From Desulfobacterales bacterium (GTDB lineage Bacteria; Desulfobacterota; Desulfobacteria; Desulfobacterales; JARGFK01): 61,797 nucleotides of DNA. The stretch lies in NCBI GenBank assembly GCA_029211065.1, contig JARGFK010000013.1:1-61797 (forward strand), read 5' to 3'. The translations under genes and the position numbers were made by a program. The stretch's first letter is position 1. Every line of letters begins with the position of its first letter. The notes under the pieces are model-generated. The model did no database searches. It was not told where the DNA came from and saw nothing but the letters and a program-made list of their open reading frames with translations. This document shows positions 1 to 8,646 of the stretch, one piece after another.

Positions 1-165
1 AGCAACAGGGTGTCTTGGCTCCTCCATAACCGCATACTACACCATGTGGTCGGTTGAGTAAAGTGCATACCCACTATATTATTTATTCCAAACTCGGGCC
101 GAAACCTCTGCCTCGACCAGGGGCATAATCTCTTTGATGCATGCCCATCATTCTTTGCCCGTTAG

Positions 166-621
166 TTAGTTTGTCTTCAATTCTGATGTACAAAAAGCGC
201 AGCGAGTCGCCTTGATGGGTATTGTTGACAGACAATGTGGGCACGCTTTTGTTGTCGGCTCTCCCGAGGGCTTTTCCTCTTGCCTCTTGAGTTTATTTAT
301 ATTCCGAATTATGAGAAATACCGCAAAAGCGACAATAATAAAGCTAATGATTGTGTTCAGAAACACACCGTAGTTAATTGTTACAGCACCAGTTTTTTGA
401 GCTTCGGCAAGGGTAACAAATGGGCCGATGGTGGAACCAGCTTTTAAGACTAAAAATAGGTTAGAAAAATCAACGTTACCTAAAAGCATGCCGATAGGCG
501 GCATGATGATATCTGCAACGAGTGATTTGACGATGGCACCAAAGGCTGCTCCGATTATGATTCCAACGGCCATATCAACTACGTTACCTCTCAAGGCAAA
601 CTCTTTGAATTCTTTAATCAT
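166..621 (-). CDS. mscL: Large-conductance mechanosensitive channel MscL with C-terminal zinc ribbon
   Basis: Inner-membrane osmotic safety valve. The protein starts [20 protein letters not shown], the canonical MscL amphipathic N-terminus followed by TM1; a second TM segment lies near residues 75-105. The start at 621 is chosen over an upstream in-frame ATG at 678 because it matches the family N-terminus and a GGGAAAGG-type ribosome site sits about 10 nt before it. Length is 151 residues. The tail is unusual: the cytoplasmic helix is followed by CPHC, 12 residues, then CAFC, a likely zinc ribbon that E. coli MscL lacks. Function as a channel is near certain; the role of the ribbon is unknown. 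Confidence 0.95.
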   Translation of the reverse strand: MIKEFKEFALRGNVVDMAVGIIIGAAFGAIVKSLVADIIMPPIGMLLGNVDFSNLFLVLKAGSTIGPFVTLAEAQKTGAVTINYGVFLNTIISFIIVAFAVFLIIRNINKLKRQEEKPSGEPTTKACPHCLSTIPIKATRCAFCTSELKTN

Positions 622-689
622 AGCGGCATTCACCTTTCCCTTCAATCGATATCTCCATATAAAATCCAAAAAATTCAATCATGATCTGA

Positions 690-1712
690 TCAGAATTGAT
701 ACCCGAGAGTAAAAATATAAGCCGTATCGGTATTTTCAACTCCGGACGCAGGTTCGTTGTCCCAGTCGAAATTCACCTGGGCGGTTGAATTCAATCCCTG
801 GTAGATCTTGAATCGAAATCCTGTCTGGCTCTGCAGGGATGTTTTTGACGTATTTTCCAGACTCATCAAACCGACATGATGATGAAAAAACTGGACGAAA
901 TCCTTGTAAAGAAGGTGGTCAAAATTGACAGCCCAGCGACCAGCAGCATAACTGTCATCATCCGCTACTATATAATCTTCGTTTACATAATTTGCTCCTA
1001 ATTCAGCCGACAGATTGGTTGTCTTAGTCTCGAAGAATTGGTATCCTATACCTAAACCAAAGTTAGACCTTAAATTGAGATCCTTAAACGTGTCTTTGGT
1101 CCCGGCAGCGTTTGCGAGAAAATACCATTTTGGGGTTAAAAAATGGTCATATTTGATATAGCCGGTCTGATTGTCCACCGTCGTATCACCGCTATCCTCT
1201 GCGCGGTTATATCTGCCTCCCAGTGTGAAACGGTTTTTTTCACTTCGTGCGACCAGTTCCGCATCGCCATAATAGGTTTTGGTATCGGTGTTCCCATCGG
1301 TGATATTAATTCCAATATTGAACCGGCCCGACAATGTCACCGGAGGACCTGGAGGGGGCGGATTAATCCCCTTTACCTGGGTTAGCTGGAAGGTCAAGGG
1401 CATCTCCATCTGCTCGGATTTCATGCTTATTTTTCCATCTTCCCCGGAAATAATTACCCCTTGCAAAGAGGTGCCATCGCTGAAGAGCACCTTTATGGGA
1501 GCGTCTGTACGTATATTGACAATTTCAGACCAGGTAATGGTAATGTCACCGGCATAAGATGTTTTGAAAATAAGCTTTTGCGCTTTCATCGAGACGACGA
1601 TTCCCTTAATACGGTCCCCGTTCTTGAGCCAGACATCATCGGCTCGAACGGTATTTCGATCTATGAGGATTGCAAGAACGGCAATTCCAAGCATTATTCG
1701 AAAAAATTTCAT
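690..1712 (-). CDS. DUF481 (YdiY-like) outer-membrane beta-barrel protein
   Basis: 340 residues with a signal peptide (hydrophobic residues about 5-24, cleavage near VRA/DD). An N-terminal part (about 25-115) of short beta repeats is followed by a proline-rich hinge (NPPPPGPPV, about 117-125) and a C-terminal region of alternating strands ending in ...FTLGYQF, a typical outer-membrane C-terminal signature. This matches the DUF481 family, whose E. coli member YdiY is described as salt-induced; the biochemical role is unknown. Its place beside mscL and a broken mscS could suggest an osmotic-stress neighbourhood, which is inference only. A GGAGG ribosome site precedes the ATG. Confidence 0.85.
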   Translation of the reverse strand: MKFFRIMLGIAVLAILIDRNTVRADDVWLKNGDRIKGIVVSMKAQKLIFKTSYAGDITITWSEIVNIRTDAPIKVLFSDGTSLQGVIISGEDGKISMKSEQMEMPLTFQLTQVKGINPPPPGPPVTLSGRFNIGINITDGNTDTKTYYGDAELVARSEKNRFTLGGRYNRAEDSGDTTVDNQTGYIKYDHFLTPKWYFLANAAGTKDTFKDLNLRSNFGLGIGYQFFETKTTNLSAELGANYVNEDYIVADDDSYAAGRWAVNFDHLLYKDFVQFFHHHVGLMSLENTSKTSLQSQTGFRFKIYQGLNSTAQVNFDWDNEPASGVENTDTAYIFTLGYQF

Positions 1713-1958
1713 TTTGACCTCCTGAATTTATTTTAAGAAATAAAATGAATTCCTATAAGTTCGGAAGTAAATTTAGGGCAGCGTGGCATTTGAATCGAAA
1801 TGGTGCCCAAGCAGAACAGATACTCAATAGTTGTCGGTTTCGCCGGAAAGTGCGGTCACTTTGCATCGGACGTTATTAATGCCCTGGTCAGCACAGCGTA
1901 TGCATTTACCATGAGTGTAAATCTTGGCATAATCCCCAAACGTTAAACAGCTGTCTGT

Positions 1959-2868
1959 TTAATCGATTGATTCACTTGATTCCGCTTTCTTTAGGACTAC
2001 CATGTTGAGTGGGGCCGATTTGCCTTGCTTATCCTGGCCCGCATATAGCGTTACGTGCGGGTAAGGAATTTCAATGTTTTTTTCATCAAAGGCTTTTTTT
2101 AATCTCCTGTTGAACTCCCGACCCACTGCCCACTGACGAATCGGCTTTGTCTTCGTGCGTGCCTTAATGATAACAGCTGAATCCGCAAATTGATCCAATC
2201 CGAGAATTTCAATAGGTTCAAGTATATCGTCTTTAAATGAAGGGTCATTCCGTAGTTCCTCATCAACTTGCTTGATAACTTCAATAACTTCATCCACATT
2301 TTCTCTATAGGCCACACCTATGTCAAACACATATCGGCCGTAGTCTTTGGTCATATTGGTGACCACTTGAATCTGCCCATTGCGAATATAGTGAACATTT
2401 CCAGCCAGATCTCTTAAAACCACAAGTCTTAAGCTCATTCATTCAACCAAACCGCCTTTATCGGCAATTTGCACAACATCGCCAACACGAACCTGGTCCT
2501 CCATCAATATAAAAAACCCGCTGATAACATCCTGTACCAAGTTTTGTGCTCCAAAACCGACGGCCAGTCCGACAATTCCGGCAGCAGCCAAGATTGGTCC
2601 GATTTCAATGCCGAGTTCCCCCATCATCGTGATGGCAGCCACAATAATGATTGCAGTAAATAAAGTATAATGAATTACGGAACTGAGAGTGTCTGCACGT
2701 TTCTGGAATTCAGGGTCCTTCTCTTTTTTAGATGCTGGAAAAATCCTGGTAGATATAAACCGGGCCGCCCCTTAGAGCCACCAATGTGAGAATCACAATG
2801 AGCAAGACTCTTATCCCACTGGTAAGAAGCCATTTGCTAATCAGTTCAAAGTATTTTTGAATATTCAT
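1959..2868 (-). pseudogene. MscS-family mechanosensitive channel, broken by one frameshift and one in-frame stop
   Basis: Three consecutive pieces make one small-conductance mechanosensitive channel. Piece 1 starts at ATG 2868 after GGAGGAAATT and encodes an N-terminal TM segment (MNIQKYFELISKWLL). A one-base shift near 2762-2778 moves the frame: LRGGPVY in one frame becomes RFISTRIFPASKK in the next, and removing one G would restore LRGARFIS. Piece 2 runs through the pore helix (VGLAVGFGAQNLVQDVISG) to GGLVE, then TGA at 2439-2441, then piece 3 directly resumes MSLRLVVLRDLAGNVHYI. The total of 910 nt is a multiple of three plus one. Family alignment shows no missing residues other than the stop. 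Either a true pseudogene or sequence errors. Confidence 0.88.
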
Positions 2869-3812
2869 AATTTCCTCCCTATCAAATTTTGTGAACTTGT
2901 AACGGCCCTTTCCTACATCACGAAGATAGAAGATATAAACCAGTATAAAAGTATGATTTCGAATGTCAATACACGAATCTTATTATCCATCTGACTCAAT
3001 GACTTTCCCCAAGATATAACTCCATTGAGCCGGAGCCCTAATGCGCCGCGTCGATTTCAACAATGGGCGCTGATTGTCGTCCCACCTTAATCTAACCGGA
3101 TCTTACCTAAAATAGGGTGATCAATGTATTTATGCTTGACTATAACCTGCCTGCATCCCATGCGAGCGTAAACAACGGGTCTTGAAGCAGTTTTTTGCAT
3201 TAATTGAAAGACTTGGATTTTATATGCGGTGGTACTGAATCAAGTGGTGTAGGGGACTGGTTTAGATGGGGCTCCATCACAGGGATGGTTAAAAAAAGTG
3301 GTTTGGATGGAACTTATTTGCTGGTTTGGTTTAGCAGTATATTGATTCTGAGTAAAATAAGGGCTTTTAACGCGGTGTTTGTGGGGGTAAATGAAGGATG
3401 ACGGTAGTAATAATATCGTAGAACATCATTAAAGTAGAACCATCCACCATCAGAACCATCAACAATCAAACCCTTCAACCTGGCAGGCATAACCAAAGTC
3501 AGCATCAACCTTTTCACAAACAACTGTCCATACGTTTGGAAATCGGTCAATTGTTGACAAATGCCTGATTAAAGGGGATAAATTGTTAGCAAAATGGGTG
3601 TGTCGCTTACCTTGATCTGATCTGAAACCGAACCTTCCAAAACCGCTCCTTTTCAACACGCCCGAAACTTAATGATACAGCGAGAATCCATGAGCATGGC
3701 GGGTGTTTCGTCTAGATGCAAGAATTGTTTAAATTGCTTCGTTTTCGGCGATGTTTTGACTTGGTATAGATGCAGAGCAACAAAACGCAAAATTGCATAG
3801 GCGTTCTTGTTT
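2869..3812. other. Non-coding stretch, no supported gene
   Basis: About 940 bases between the broken mscS and the toxin-antitoxin promoter. The few open frames (for example 3204-3401 plus, 3314-3550 minus) show no domain I recognise, no good ribosome site and no plausible composition. The AT-rich sequence may be decayed DNA. It contains one copy (3716-3729) of a 14-base sequence that reappears beyond the toxin gene. Confidence 0.6.
3716..3729 (+). repeat. 14-bp direct repeat, left copy (flanks TA module)
   Basis: ATGCAAGAATTGTT occurs at 3716-3729 and again at 4666-4679. The two copies bracket the promoter, operator, antitoxin and toxin. It may be a scar of insertion or a shared remnant; copy number elsewhere in the genome is unknown. 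Confidence 0.5.
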
Positions 3813-3856
3813 CTCATTTGACAAATGAGGTAACTTAAATTATCATGTGTACACAT
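3813..3856 (+). promoter_or_regulatory. Promoter and operators of the Phd/YefM-type TA operon
   Basis: A near-consensus sigma-70 promoter is visible: TTGACA at 3818-3823, a 17-base spacer, TATCAT at 3841-3846. Two perfect inverted repeats overlap it: CTCATTTG-a-CAAATGAG (3813-3829) over the -35 box, and ATGTGTACACAT (3845-3856) at the edge of the -10 box. The second contains the TGTACA core reported for YefM-YoeB operators and resembles the Phd operator, so autorepression by the downstream antitoxin is a strong inference. Confidence 0.75.
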
Positions 3857-3882
3857 TTTATAAATATATAAGGACTCGTGTT

Positions 3883-4152
3883 ATGGAAACAATCGGCATA
3901 AGAGAGTTAAAGGAAAACCTGAGCCGTTACATGCAGAAAGTGAAAACCGGCGAGAAAATTATTGTGACTGACCGTAAAAAAGAGATCGCTGTCATCATGC
4001 CTCTCGAAAAAAACGCCAAAGAAGAGAAAATATATCAGTTGATTCAGCGGGGCGCGGCCTTCTGGTCCGGCGGTAAACCGGCTGGTATGAAGAAGCGCAT
4101 TGTTTCAAGGGGCAGGAGTGTATCCAGCGCCGTTATTGAGGACCGGCGGTAA
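3883..4152 (+). CDS. Phd/YefM-family type II antitoxin
   Basis: 89 residues. METIGIRELKENLSRYMQKV is the classic Phd/YefM N-terminus that forms the DNA-binding dimer; TGEKIIVTDRKKEIAVIMP completes the fold at about residues 26-44. The C-terminal half (about 45-89) is basic and probably disordered until it wraps the toxin. ATG 3883 is chosen because AAGGA lies 10 nt upstream; an earlier in-frame ATG at 3847 falls inside the operator. The toxin starts 4 bases after the stop. Neutralises the PIN toxin and probably represses its own promoter through the TGTACA palindrome. Confidence 0.92.
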   Translation: METIGIRELKENLSRYMQKVKTGEKIIVTDRKKEIAVIMPLEKNAKEEKIYQLIQRGAAFWSGGKPAGMKKRIVSRGRSVSSAVIEDRR

Positions 4153-4156
4153 CCAT

Positions 4157-4582
4157 ATGATCGGATATCTTGATACCAGTAGCCTGGTGAAACTATATGT
4201 GGAGGAAGACGGATCATCGCAAGTGGACGACATCGTCAGATCTTCTGAAGTTACGGCCACATCCATTGTTGCTTACGCTGAGGCGAGGGCTGCTTTTGCC
4301 CGCAGATATCGCGAAAAGGCTTTTACATCATCCGAGTATCATCGCATTAAAAAGTATTTTGAAAAAGATTGGAACAGCTATCTTATCCTGAACCTAACAA
4401 GAGAGATTGTCAGGCTGGCCGGTGATCTGGCGGAGAAACATGCTCTGAGGGGATTTGATTCTATCCATTTAGCATCGGCCTTATCCATGCGGCGGGAATT
4501 ATCCGCTCCAATCGTTTTCTCTTGTTTTGACGACAATCTTCAAAAAGCATCTGAGCTTGAAAACTTGATCAAATTCAATTGA
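4157..4582 (+). CDS. PIN-domain ribonuclease toxin (VapC-like)
   Basis: 141 residues, one PIN domain. Acidic residues for metal binding are visible: YLDTSSLVKLY (Asp about 6), AYAEARAAF (Glu about 42), RGFDSIHLASA (Asp about 98) and a C-terminal SCFDDNLQKAS (Asp about 119-120). Members cleave RNA, often tRNA, in a magnesium-dependent way. It is 4 bases behind the Phd/YefM antitoxin, so it is translated from the same message. The pairing of a PIN toxin with a Phd-type rather than AbrB-type antitoxin is common enough not to be odd. Confidence 0.92.
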   Translation: MIGYLDTSSLVKLYVEEDGSSQVDDIVRSSEVTATSIVAYAEARAAFARRYREKAFTSSEYHRIKKYFEKDWNSYLILNLTREIVRLAGDLAEKHALRGFDSIHLASALSMRRELSAPIVFSCFDDNLQKASELENLIKFN

Positions 4583-5044
4583 ACTCCGATCGAGATTAAA
4601 TGCTGGACCTTCTGATTTTTTTTAAGACTCCCTTTTGTATGTTTAAATCTGTCATTTTTTCATAAATGCAAGAATTGTTGAGTTGGCAACGCCGTCATTT
4701 TGTATATCGGCGGGTCATAATATGTTGTGGTGGTAGTCATGAGGTTTTGTTGCATGTCCTCGAAGAATCCGCAGCCGCGGAGAGAGGGGTCGCGGAGTGT
4801 CTGTCGGGGAATCATACGCAATGATATACGGTGCGGCCCTCAATTCGTGACAGGCGCTGTGCCAAAGGAACGGTTCGTGAGCCGCGGCAGGCTTATTATG
4901 CATGCCGATTTGATTAGATTGATGTATCAATCATTGCTCTTTAAGTCCGGGTCGGGGGTATTGATTTCAATATGATAGACGGTACATTTGAGAGACAGAT
5001 TCCTGCTTGAAATTATTGATCGTTAAAAGGGAGGTACTGGAATC
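4583..5044. other. Intergenic region before the sulfur operon
   Basis: 462 bases without a supportable gene. It carries the right copy of the 14-bp direct repeat (4666-4679) and a GC-rich stretch (4760-4900) whose only open frame (4727-4975) has no recognisable domain. A ribosome site AGGGAGG lies just before the next gene at 5045. No clear promoter was identified by eye. Confidence 0.5.
4666..4679 (+). repeat. 14-bp direct repeat, right copy
   Basis: Second copy of ATGCAAGAATTGTT, identical to 3716-3729, in the same orientation and 950 bases away, on the far side of the toxin-antitoxin genes. Confidence 0.5.
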
Positions 5045-6130
5045 ATGAAGCAAAAGCATTCAATACGATTCAGCATCATTGCCGTGCTGTTGGGATTAGG
5101 CGTGTTTTGGGCTCTAGTTTCAGCTCAGGACGTCGCAACCAAGGGCTATCCCAATGAAAACTTCCTGGCTGATGCCCAGTGGCTGAACAGCCACATCAAC
5201 GACCCCAAACTGGTCATTGTTGACGTTCGGGAAAAGAAATACCTCAAGGATGTTTTCATTCCCGGTGCGATCCATCTGGAATGGAAACAATTTCAGGAGT
5301 CGGCCACGGCGCGAGGCATCGGCGGTGTGTTTATCGGGGTTGATCGGGCACAGGCGATATTAGGCCAGGCCGGTATCGCGCGCGGCGACACCGTGGTTCT
5401 TTACGATACCATAGACCGCGATGGCGGAGCCACCTCGTCCTATCTTTTCTGGGTGCTGGATGTATTGGGGCATGGCAGCAAGATGGTTCTGGAGCGTGGC
5501 ATCGAAGCTTGGGTTGAAGCCGGCTTTAAAACCGCTGCCGGGCCGCGCCCGGCCGAACCGGTTCTCTACCAGGCGCCCGTGCAGGAGTTGCGAATGGATC
5601 GCTGGGCGGATGGCGCGTTTATCCAGGCCCGACTGGGAGACCCTTTTTACCAGATCCTGGATGTCCGCTCAGCGGATGAATACCTCGGCGTCAAACTCAA
5701 CGAGGGCCTGGACGGCAAGCCCCTGAAAGCGGGTCATATACCGAGTGCCTACAACGTCGAGTACAAACAAAATTGGGGCGATGGGAAAAGTAAGGCGGTC
5801 AAGACCTATGCCGACTTGCAGACGCTGTATGCCGGGTTGGATCCTAACCGCAGTGTGATCACCTATTGTCACTCCGGGCGCCGGGGGTCGTTTTCGTATT
5901 TTATCCTGCGCTTGATGGGGTTTGAAAACGTATCCCTCTACGATTCATCCTGGTTCGAGTGGGGTAACAACGGTCTCTTCTTCCCGGTCGAAACTCAGGC
6001 CCGCCGCCTGGTGGGTGGATTGCCCGGCGCGAGTGCGCAAGACGCCGCCAAAGGCGCCCCCCTTGCGAATCAGAAGAAATCGGAAGCCGGTTCCAAAAGC
6101 GCCGGCGGATACGTTTCCTGTGGAGGATGA
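5045..6130 (+). CDS. Exported tandem-domain rhodanese (thiosulfate sulfurtransferase)
   Basis: 361 residues. Signal peptide at about 1-28 (hydrophobic SIIAVLLGLGVFWALVSA). Two rhodanese domains: the first (about 40-165) has Asp where the catalytic Cys should be (VVLYDTIDRDG) and is a structural domain; the second (about 185-320) carries the active loop YCHSGRRGS with the nucleophilic Cys near residue 279. The C-terminal extension (about 325-361) is Ala/Lys-rich and ends in ...SCGG, a second cysteine that could carry or accept sulfur. It transfers sulfane sulfur from thiosulfate outside the cytoplasm. It is translationally close to two YeeE halves, so it probably feeds or processes the sulfur species they transport. 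AGGGAGG precedes the ATG. Confidence 0.93.
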   Translation: MKQKHSIRFSIIAVLLGLGVFWALVSAQDVATKGYPNENFLADAQWLNSHINDPKLVIVDVREKKYLKDVFIPGAIHLEWKQFQESATARGIGGVFIGVDRAQAILGQAGIARGDTVVLYDTIDRDGGATSSYLFWVLDVLGHGSKMVLERGIEAWVEAGFKTAAGPRPAEPVLYQAPVQELRMDRWADGAFIQARLGDPFYQILDVRSADEYLGVKLNEGLDGKPLKAGHIPSAYNVEYKQNWGDGKSKAVKTYADLQTLYAGLDPNRSVITYCHSGRRGSFSYFILRLMGFENVSLYDSSWFEWGNNGLFFPVETQARRLVGGLPGASAQDAAKGAPLANQKKSEAGSKSAGGYVSCGG

Positions 6131-6135
6131 TCGCC

Positions 6136-6657
6136 ATGAAAAATAATAACACATCCGTTTATTGGAATATTTATCCGGCGGCAATCGCGCTGGCCGGCAT
6201 CATTGTATTCATTTTTGCCACCTTCGGTCCCCCGGCGTCATCGAGCGGTTTCGTGAGTGCCCTGAAAGGATTGCTGCAGGCCGTGGCGCCCGACTATGCC
6301 GCGTCCAAGGCGCATTACCAGTCGATCCCCGGACCCGGGTCGTGGCTGCTGGCGTTTGTGCTGGGCATGGCCATCGGCGGTTTCATCGCCGGCCGGACGT
6401 TTCCCCGGCCGGTCCGTGACGTGCCCGAAATCTGGGAGGCTAAATTCGGGCCGGGCCGCATGCGGCGCTATGTCGTCACCTTCCTGGGCGGTTTCCTGAT
6501 CCTTTTCTCTTCACGGCTGGCGGGTGGATGTACGCTCGGTCTGTTTATATCCGGATCGACGCAGCTGGCCGTGAGCGGGCTCTATTTCGGCGCCTTGATT
6601 TTCGGTGCGGCCATGCTGACGAGCCGCTTCATCTATGGCAAACAAAAAGGGAGGTAA
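6136..6657 (+). CDS. YeeE/YedE-family sulfur transporter, half 1
   Basis: 173 residues, about four TM segments. The conserved cysteine motif SRLAGGCTLGLFISG (about residues 126-140) is diagnostic of the YeeE/YedE (DUF395) family; E. coli YeeE imports thiosulfate through a line of cysteines. ATG 6136 is preferred over ATG 6127 because GGAGG at 6122-6126 is 9 nt before it. In many bacteria both halves are fused; here each half is its own gene and the two probably assemble in the membrane. The upstream rhodanese stop is 5 bases away, so the genes are co-translated. Confidence 0.9.
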   Translation: MKNNNTSVYWNIYPAAIALAGIIVFIFATFGPPASSSGFVSALKGLLQAVAPDYAASKAHYQSIPGPGSWLLAFVLGMAIGGFIAGRTFPRPVRDVPEIWEAKFGPGRMRRYVVTFLGGFLILFSSRLAGGCTLGLFISGSTQLAVSGLYFGALIFGAAMLTSRFIYGKQKGR

Positions 6658-6661
6658 ACCC

Positions 6662-7204
6662 ATGGAAAAAGTCTTGCTTGGACTCATGGCGGGAATCGCC
6701 TTTGGCTTTGTCATCCAGAGGGTTGGGGCGACGAACGCGGATAAAATGGCGAAAGCCCATTTAATGATCGAACCGCAAATCCCCCAGTTTATGCTGCTGG
6801 CTGTGATATTTGCCGCCATCGGGGTCTTCGGCCTGAAGCTCGCCGGCATCGGGCGCTTCTTGCCGCTGCCCACCAGTATTGTGGCCACCGGTTTGGCTGC
6901 TATTCTCTTCGGGGTCGGCTGGGGAATGACCGGATACTGTCCGGGAACGTGCTGGGCGGCGGCCGGGGAAGGTCGGGGGGATGCTATTTTCGCCTTGCTG
7001 GGCGGTTTTGTCGGCGCCGCCGTTTTTGCCGCTTTTCATGAGGCCCTAATTCCGGTGCTCTATTTACCAACCAATATAGGCCAATTGACGCTGGATGGAT
7101 TGTTCAACAGTGCTGCCGCCGGACTTTTCTTATTGGTTTTGGTGTTCGCCGGCGGGGTCGTCATGATTGGCCGTTTGTGGCAGAAAAATGAATCTACCTA
7201 TTAA
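6662..7204 (+). CDS. YeeE/YedE-family sulfur transporter, half 2
   Basis: 180 residues, about five TM segments. The signature GMTGYCPGTCWAAAGEG (about residues 90-106) holds the two cysteines of the second YeeE half. GGGAGG lies just before ATG 6662, and only 4 bases separate it from the previous stop. With half 1 it should form a thiosulfate or sulfane-sulfur channel or carrier in the inner membrane. A short loop around FHEALIPVLYLP separates the central helices from the last two. Confidence 0.9.
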   Translation: MEKVLLGLMAGIAFGFVIQRVGATNADKMAKAHLMIEPQIPQFMLLAVIFAAIGVFGLKLAGIGRFLPLPTSIVATGLAAILFGVGWGMTGYCPGTCWAAAGEGRGDAIFALLGGFVGAAVFAAFHEALIPVLYLPTNIGQLTLDGLFNSAAAGLFLLVLVFAGGVVMIGRLWQKNESTY

Positions 7205-7787
7205 ATACGGCCTGGTCGCATGGCTCGTTTTACTCGCCGCCTGCAGCGGCGAGCAAAGCCAGGCACCGGCAAAAATCCCCCGTGGTTATTATGCAACACT
7301 CCGCATTGTCGCAGATGGGCGCCAACTCCATATTGGACCGTTTGTCGGGTACTACTTTAAACCGGCAGATCCGAGCGATTTCAGCCGTATGGATTTCATT
7401 TGCCTCAATGAGCGCCAGTTCTACACCAAAGATTTACCCGACGGTGCCAAACTCTATGAAGGCGAGGCCATTCAAACCACTTTGCCGCGGGAGATACCGC
7501 TTCCAGAGGCAGAGGGTGACCGCATGCGCCCGATTTTCGACAAGGACATTCCCGCCGCCTGGTGGGCCACTATGCCACCGCCGCAGGAAGAATTCATTCA
7601 CTTTCACTCCTGTTACGATGCGGCCGGCCCGGTCCATACCGGCTACTGGCTCAGGCATCGGGCGGTTGCAGCTTTTACCTATGATATGGGCGGGCGTGTT
7701 GGGCCTGAAAGTATCCTTTATCACCGCGTAAATATTGGAACGGACCGCGAGTTTGCTCGAATCGTTGAATTCGATTGGGGCCCTTAG
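7188..7787 (+). CDS. Lipoprotein of unknown function in the sulfur operon
   Basis: 199 residues. The lipobox LLAAC (Cys about residue 19) marks it for lipidation by Lgt/Lsp. Start ATG 7188 overlaps the end of the second YeeE gene by 17 bases, so it belongs to the same operon. The mature part contains the motifs HIGPFVGYYFKPAD, FIHFHSCYDAAG and TYDMGGRVGPES, with one Cys and several His residues that could bind a metal or sulfur compound. I do not recognise a family. Its position suggests a periplasmic accessory to thiosulfate handling, which is inference. Confidence 0.8.
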   Translation: MNLPIKYGLVAWLVLLAACSGEQSQAPAKIPRGYYATLRIVADGRQLHIGPFVGYYFKPADPSDFSRMDFICLNERQFYTKDLPDGAKLYEGEAIQTTLPREIPLPEAEGDRMRPIFDKDIPAAWWATMPPPQEEFIHFHSCYDAAGPVHTGYWLRHRAVAAFTYDMGGRVGPESILYHRVNIGTDREFARIVEFDWGP

Positions 7788-7855
7788 CAAAACAGCAATA
7801 ATAATTATCCGAAGCGAAAAAAAACGAAAACCCATCTACAGAAAAGGAGAAAATT

Positions 7856-8047
7856 ATGGTTAATTGTGCTGAAATGAAAAAAGGCGATATTTTCAAATGC
7901 GAAAAATGCGGCCTTGAGCTCCAAGTTGTCAGGACGTGTTCCTGCTCTGCCGGAGAAGAGGTCTCGTGTTTGGTTCCTTTGCAGTGTTGCGGCCAAGACA
8001 TGGAAAAAAATAGAGATCACTATTTAAATAACAGAATGAATTCATAA
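7856..8047 (+). CDS. Desulforedoxin / desulfoferrodoxin N-domain-like small iron protein
   Basis: 63 residues. KCEKCG (about 15-20) and QCCGQDM (about 43-49) match the four-cysteine Fe(SCys)4 site of desulforedoxin and of the N-terminal domain of desulfoferrodoxin. A third cysteine cluster (RTCSCSAGEEVSC) lies between them, making the middle loop longer than in classical desulforedoxin. AAGGAG precedes the ATG. Such proteins act in electron transfer and superoxide defence of anaerobes. It lies 68 bases after the lipoprotein and 24 before the stress protein. Confidence 0.85.
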   Translation: MVNCAEMKKGDIFKCEKCGLELQVVRTCSCSAGEEVSCLVPLQCCGQDMEKNRDHYLNNRMNS

Positions 8048-8071
8048 AGAAATTAGAAAGAAGATAAAGAG

Positions 8072-8536
8072 ATGTATAAAAAAGTATTAGTTCCGCTTGA
8101 TGGTTCAGAGTTGGCCGAGTGCACGTTGTCCCATGTTAAAACCCTTCTTAAAGATGGATTCGTTGGAGAAGTGACCCTTCTAAATATAGTCAAGTTTGAT
8201 GTTCCATGGGCTCAAATCAGGTCCGAACAGCACCATGCCATTGATCTCGATGCGATCAGAAAACCGCTCTTTGCTGAATCAAGGAAGTATCTTGCAAATG
8301 TAGAATCCCAGCTTGTTTCCGAAGGGATTAAGGTAAAAACGGAGTCGCTGGAGGCTAACCGGCCTGCAGATACCATCACTGAGTACGCCAAGGAAAAAGG
8401 CATGGATATGATCATTATCGGCACCCATGGTTATACCGGACTGAAAAAGCTGATGATGGGCAGCGTGGCTTCTGGTGTTCTTAATCAATCCCATATACCC
8501 GTGCTCCTGATTAGGCCGGAGTCTTGCCAAATATAG
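8072..8536 (+). CDS. Universal stress protein (UspA family, ATP-binding type)
   Basis: 154 residues, one Usp domain. The N-terminus MYKKVLVPLDGSELAE and the C-terminal nucleotide loop GTHGYTGLKKLMMGSVA (G-x2-G-x9-GS) indicate an ATP-binding Usp. Probably cytoplasmic, dimeric, and induced by starvation or redox stress. It closely follows the desulforedoxin-like gene and may be co-transcribed. Confidence 0.94.
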   Translation: MYKKVLVPLDGSELAECTLSHVKTLLKDGFVGEVTLLNIVKFDVPWAQIRSEQHHAIDLDAIRKPLFAESRKYLANVESQLVSEGIKVKTESLEANRPADTITEYAKEKGMDMIIIGTHGYTGLKKLMMGSVASGVLNQSHIPVLLIRPESCQI

Positions 8537-8646
8537 GTAATATATGGCGAGCAGATGTCAGGTACTATGAATATTTGGTACTTCAGCACGCAAAAGGGAT
8601 AGGCGATGGGAGATGTCTGGTTTGCGTTTGGCCTAACCCTGTAATG

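Noticed and set aside
79-150. Small peptide on the minus strand beginning MMGMHQRDYAPGRG
   Set aside because: 22 codons, no ribosome site, no homology recognised; likely chance.
2439-2441. In-frame TGA in mscS as a selenocysteine codon
   Set aside because: Selenocysteine is plausible in this phylum, but the position is not a Cys site in MscS, no SECIS-like hairpin was seen just after the TGA, and the same gene also has a frameshift.
4660-4980. Group II intron 3' end suggested by GTGAGCCGCGGC-like bases
   Set aside because: The domain V pattern (GAGCCG...GAAA...CGGTTC) is not met, and no maturase or reverse transcriptase is encoded.
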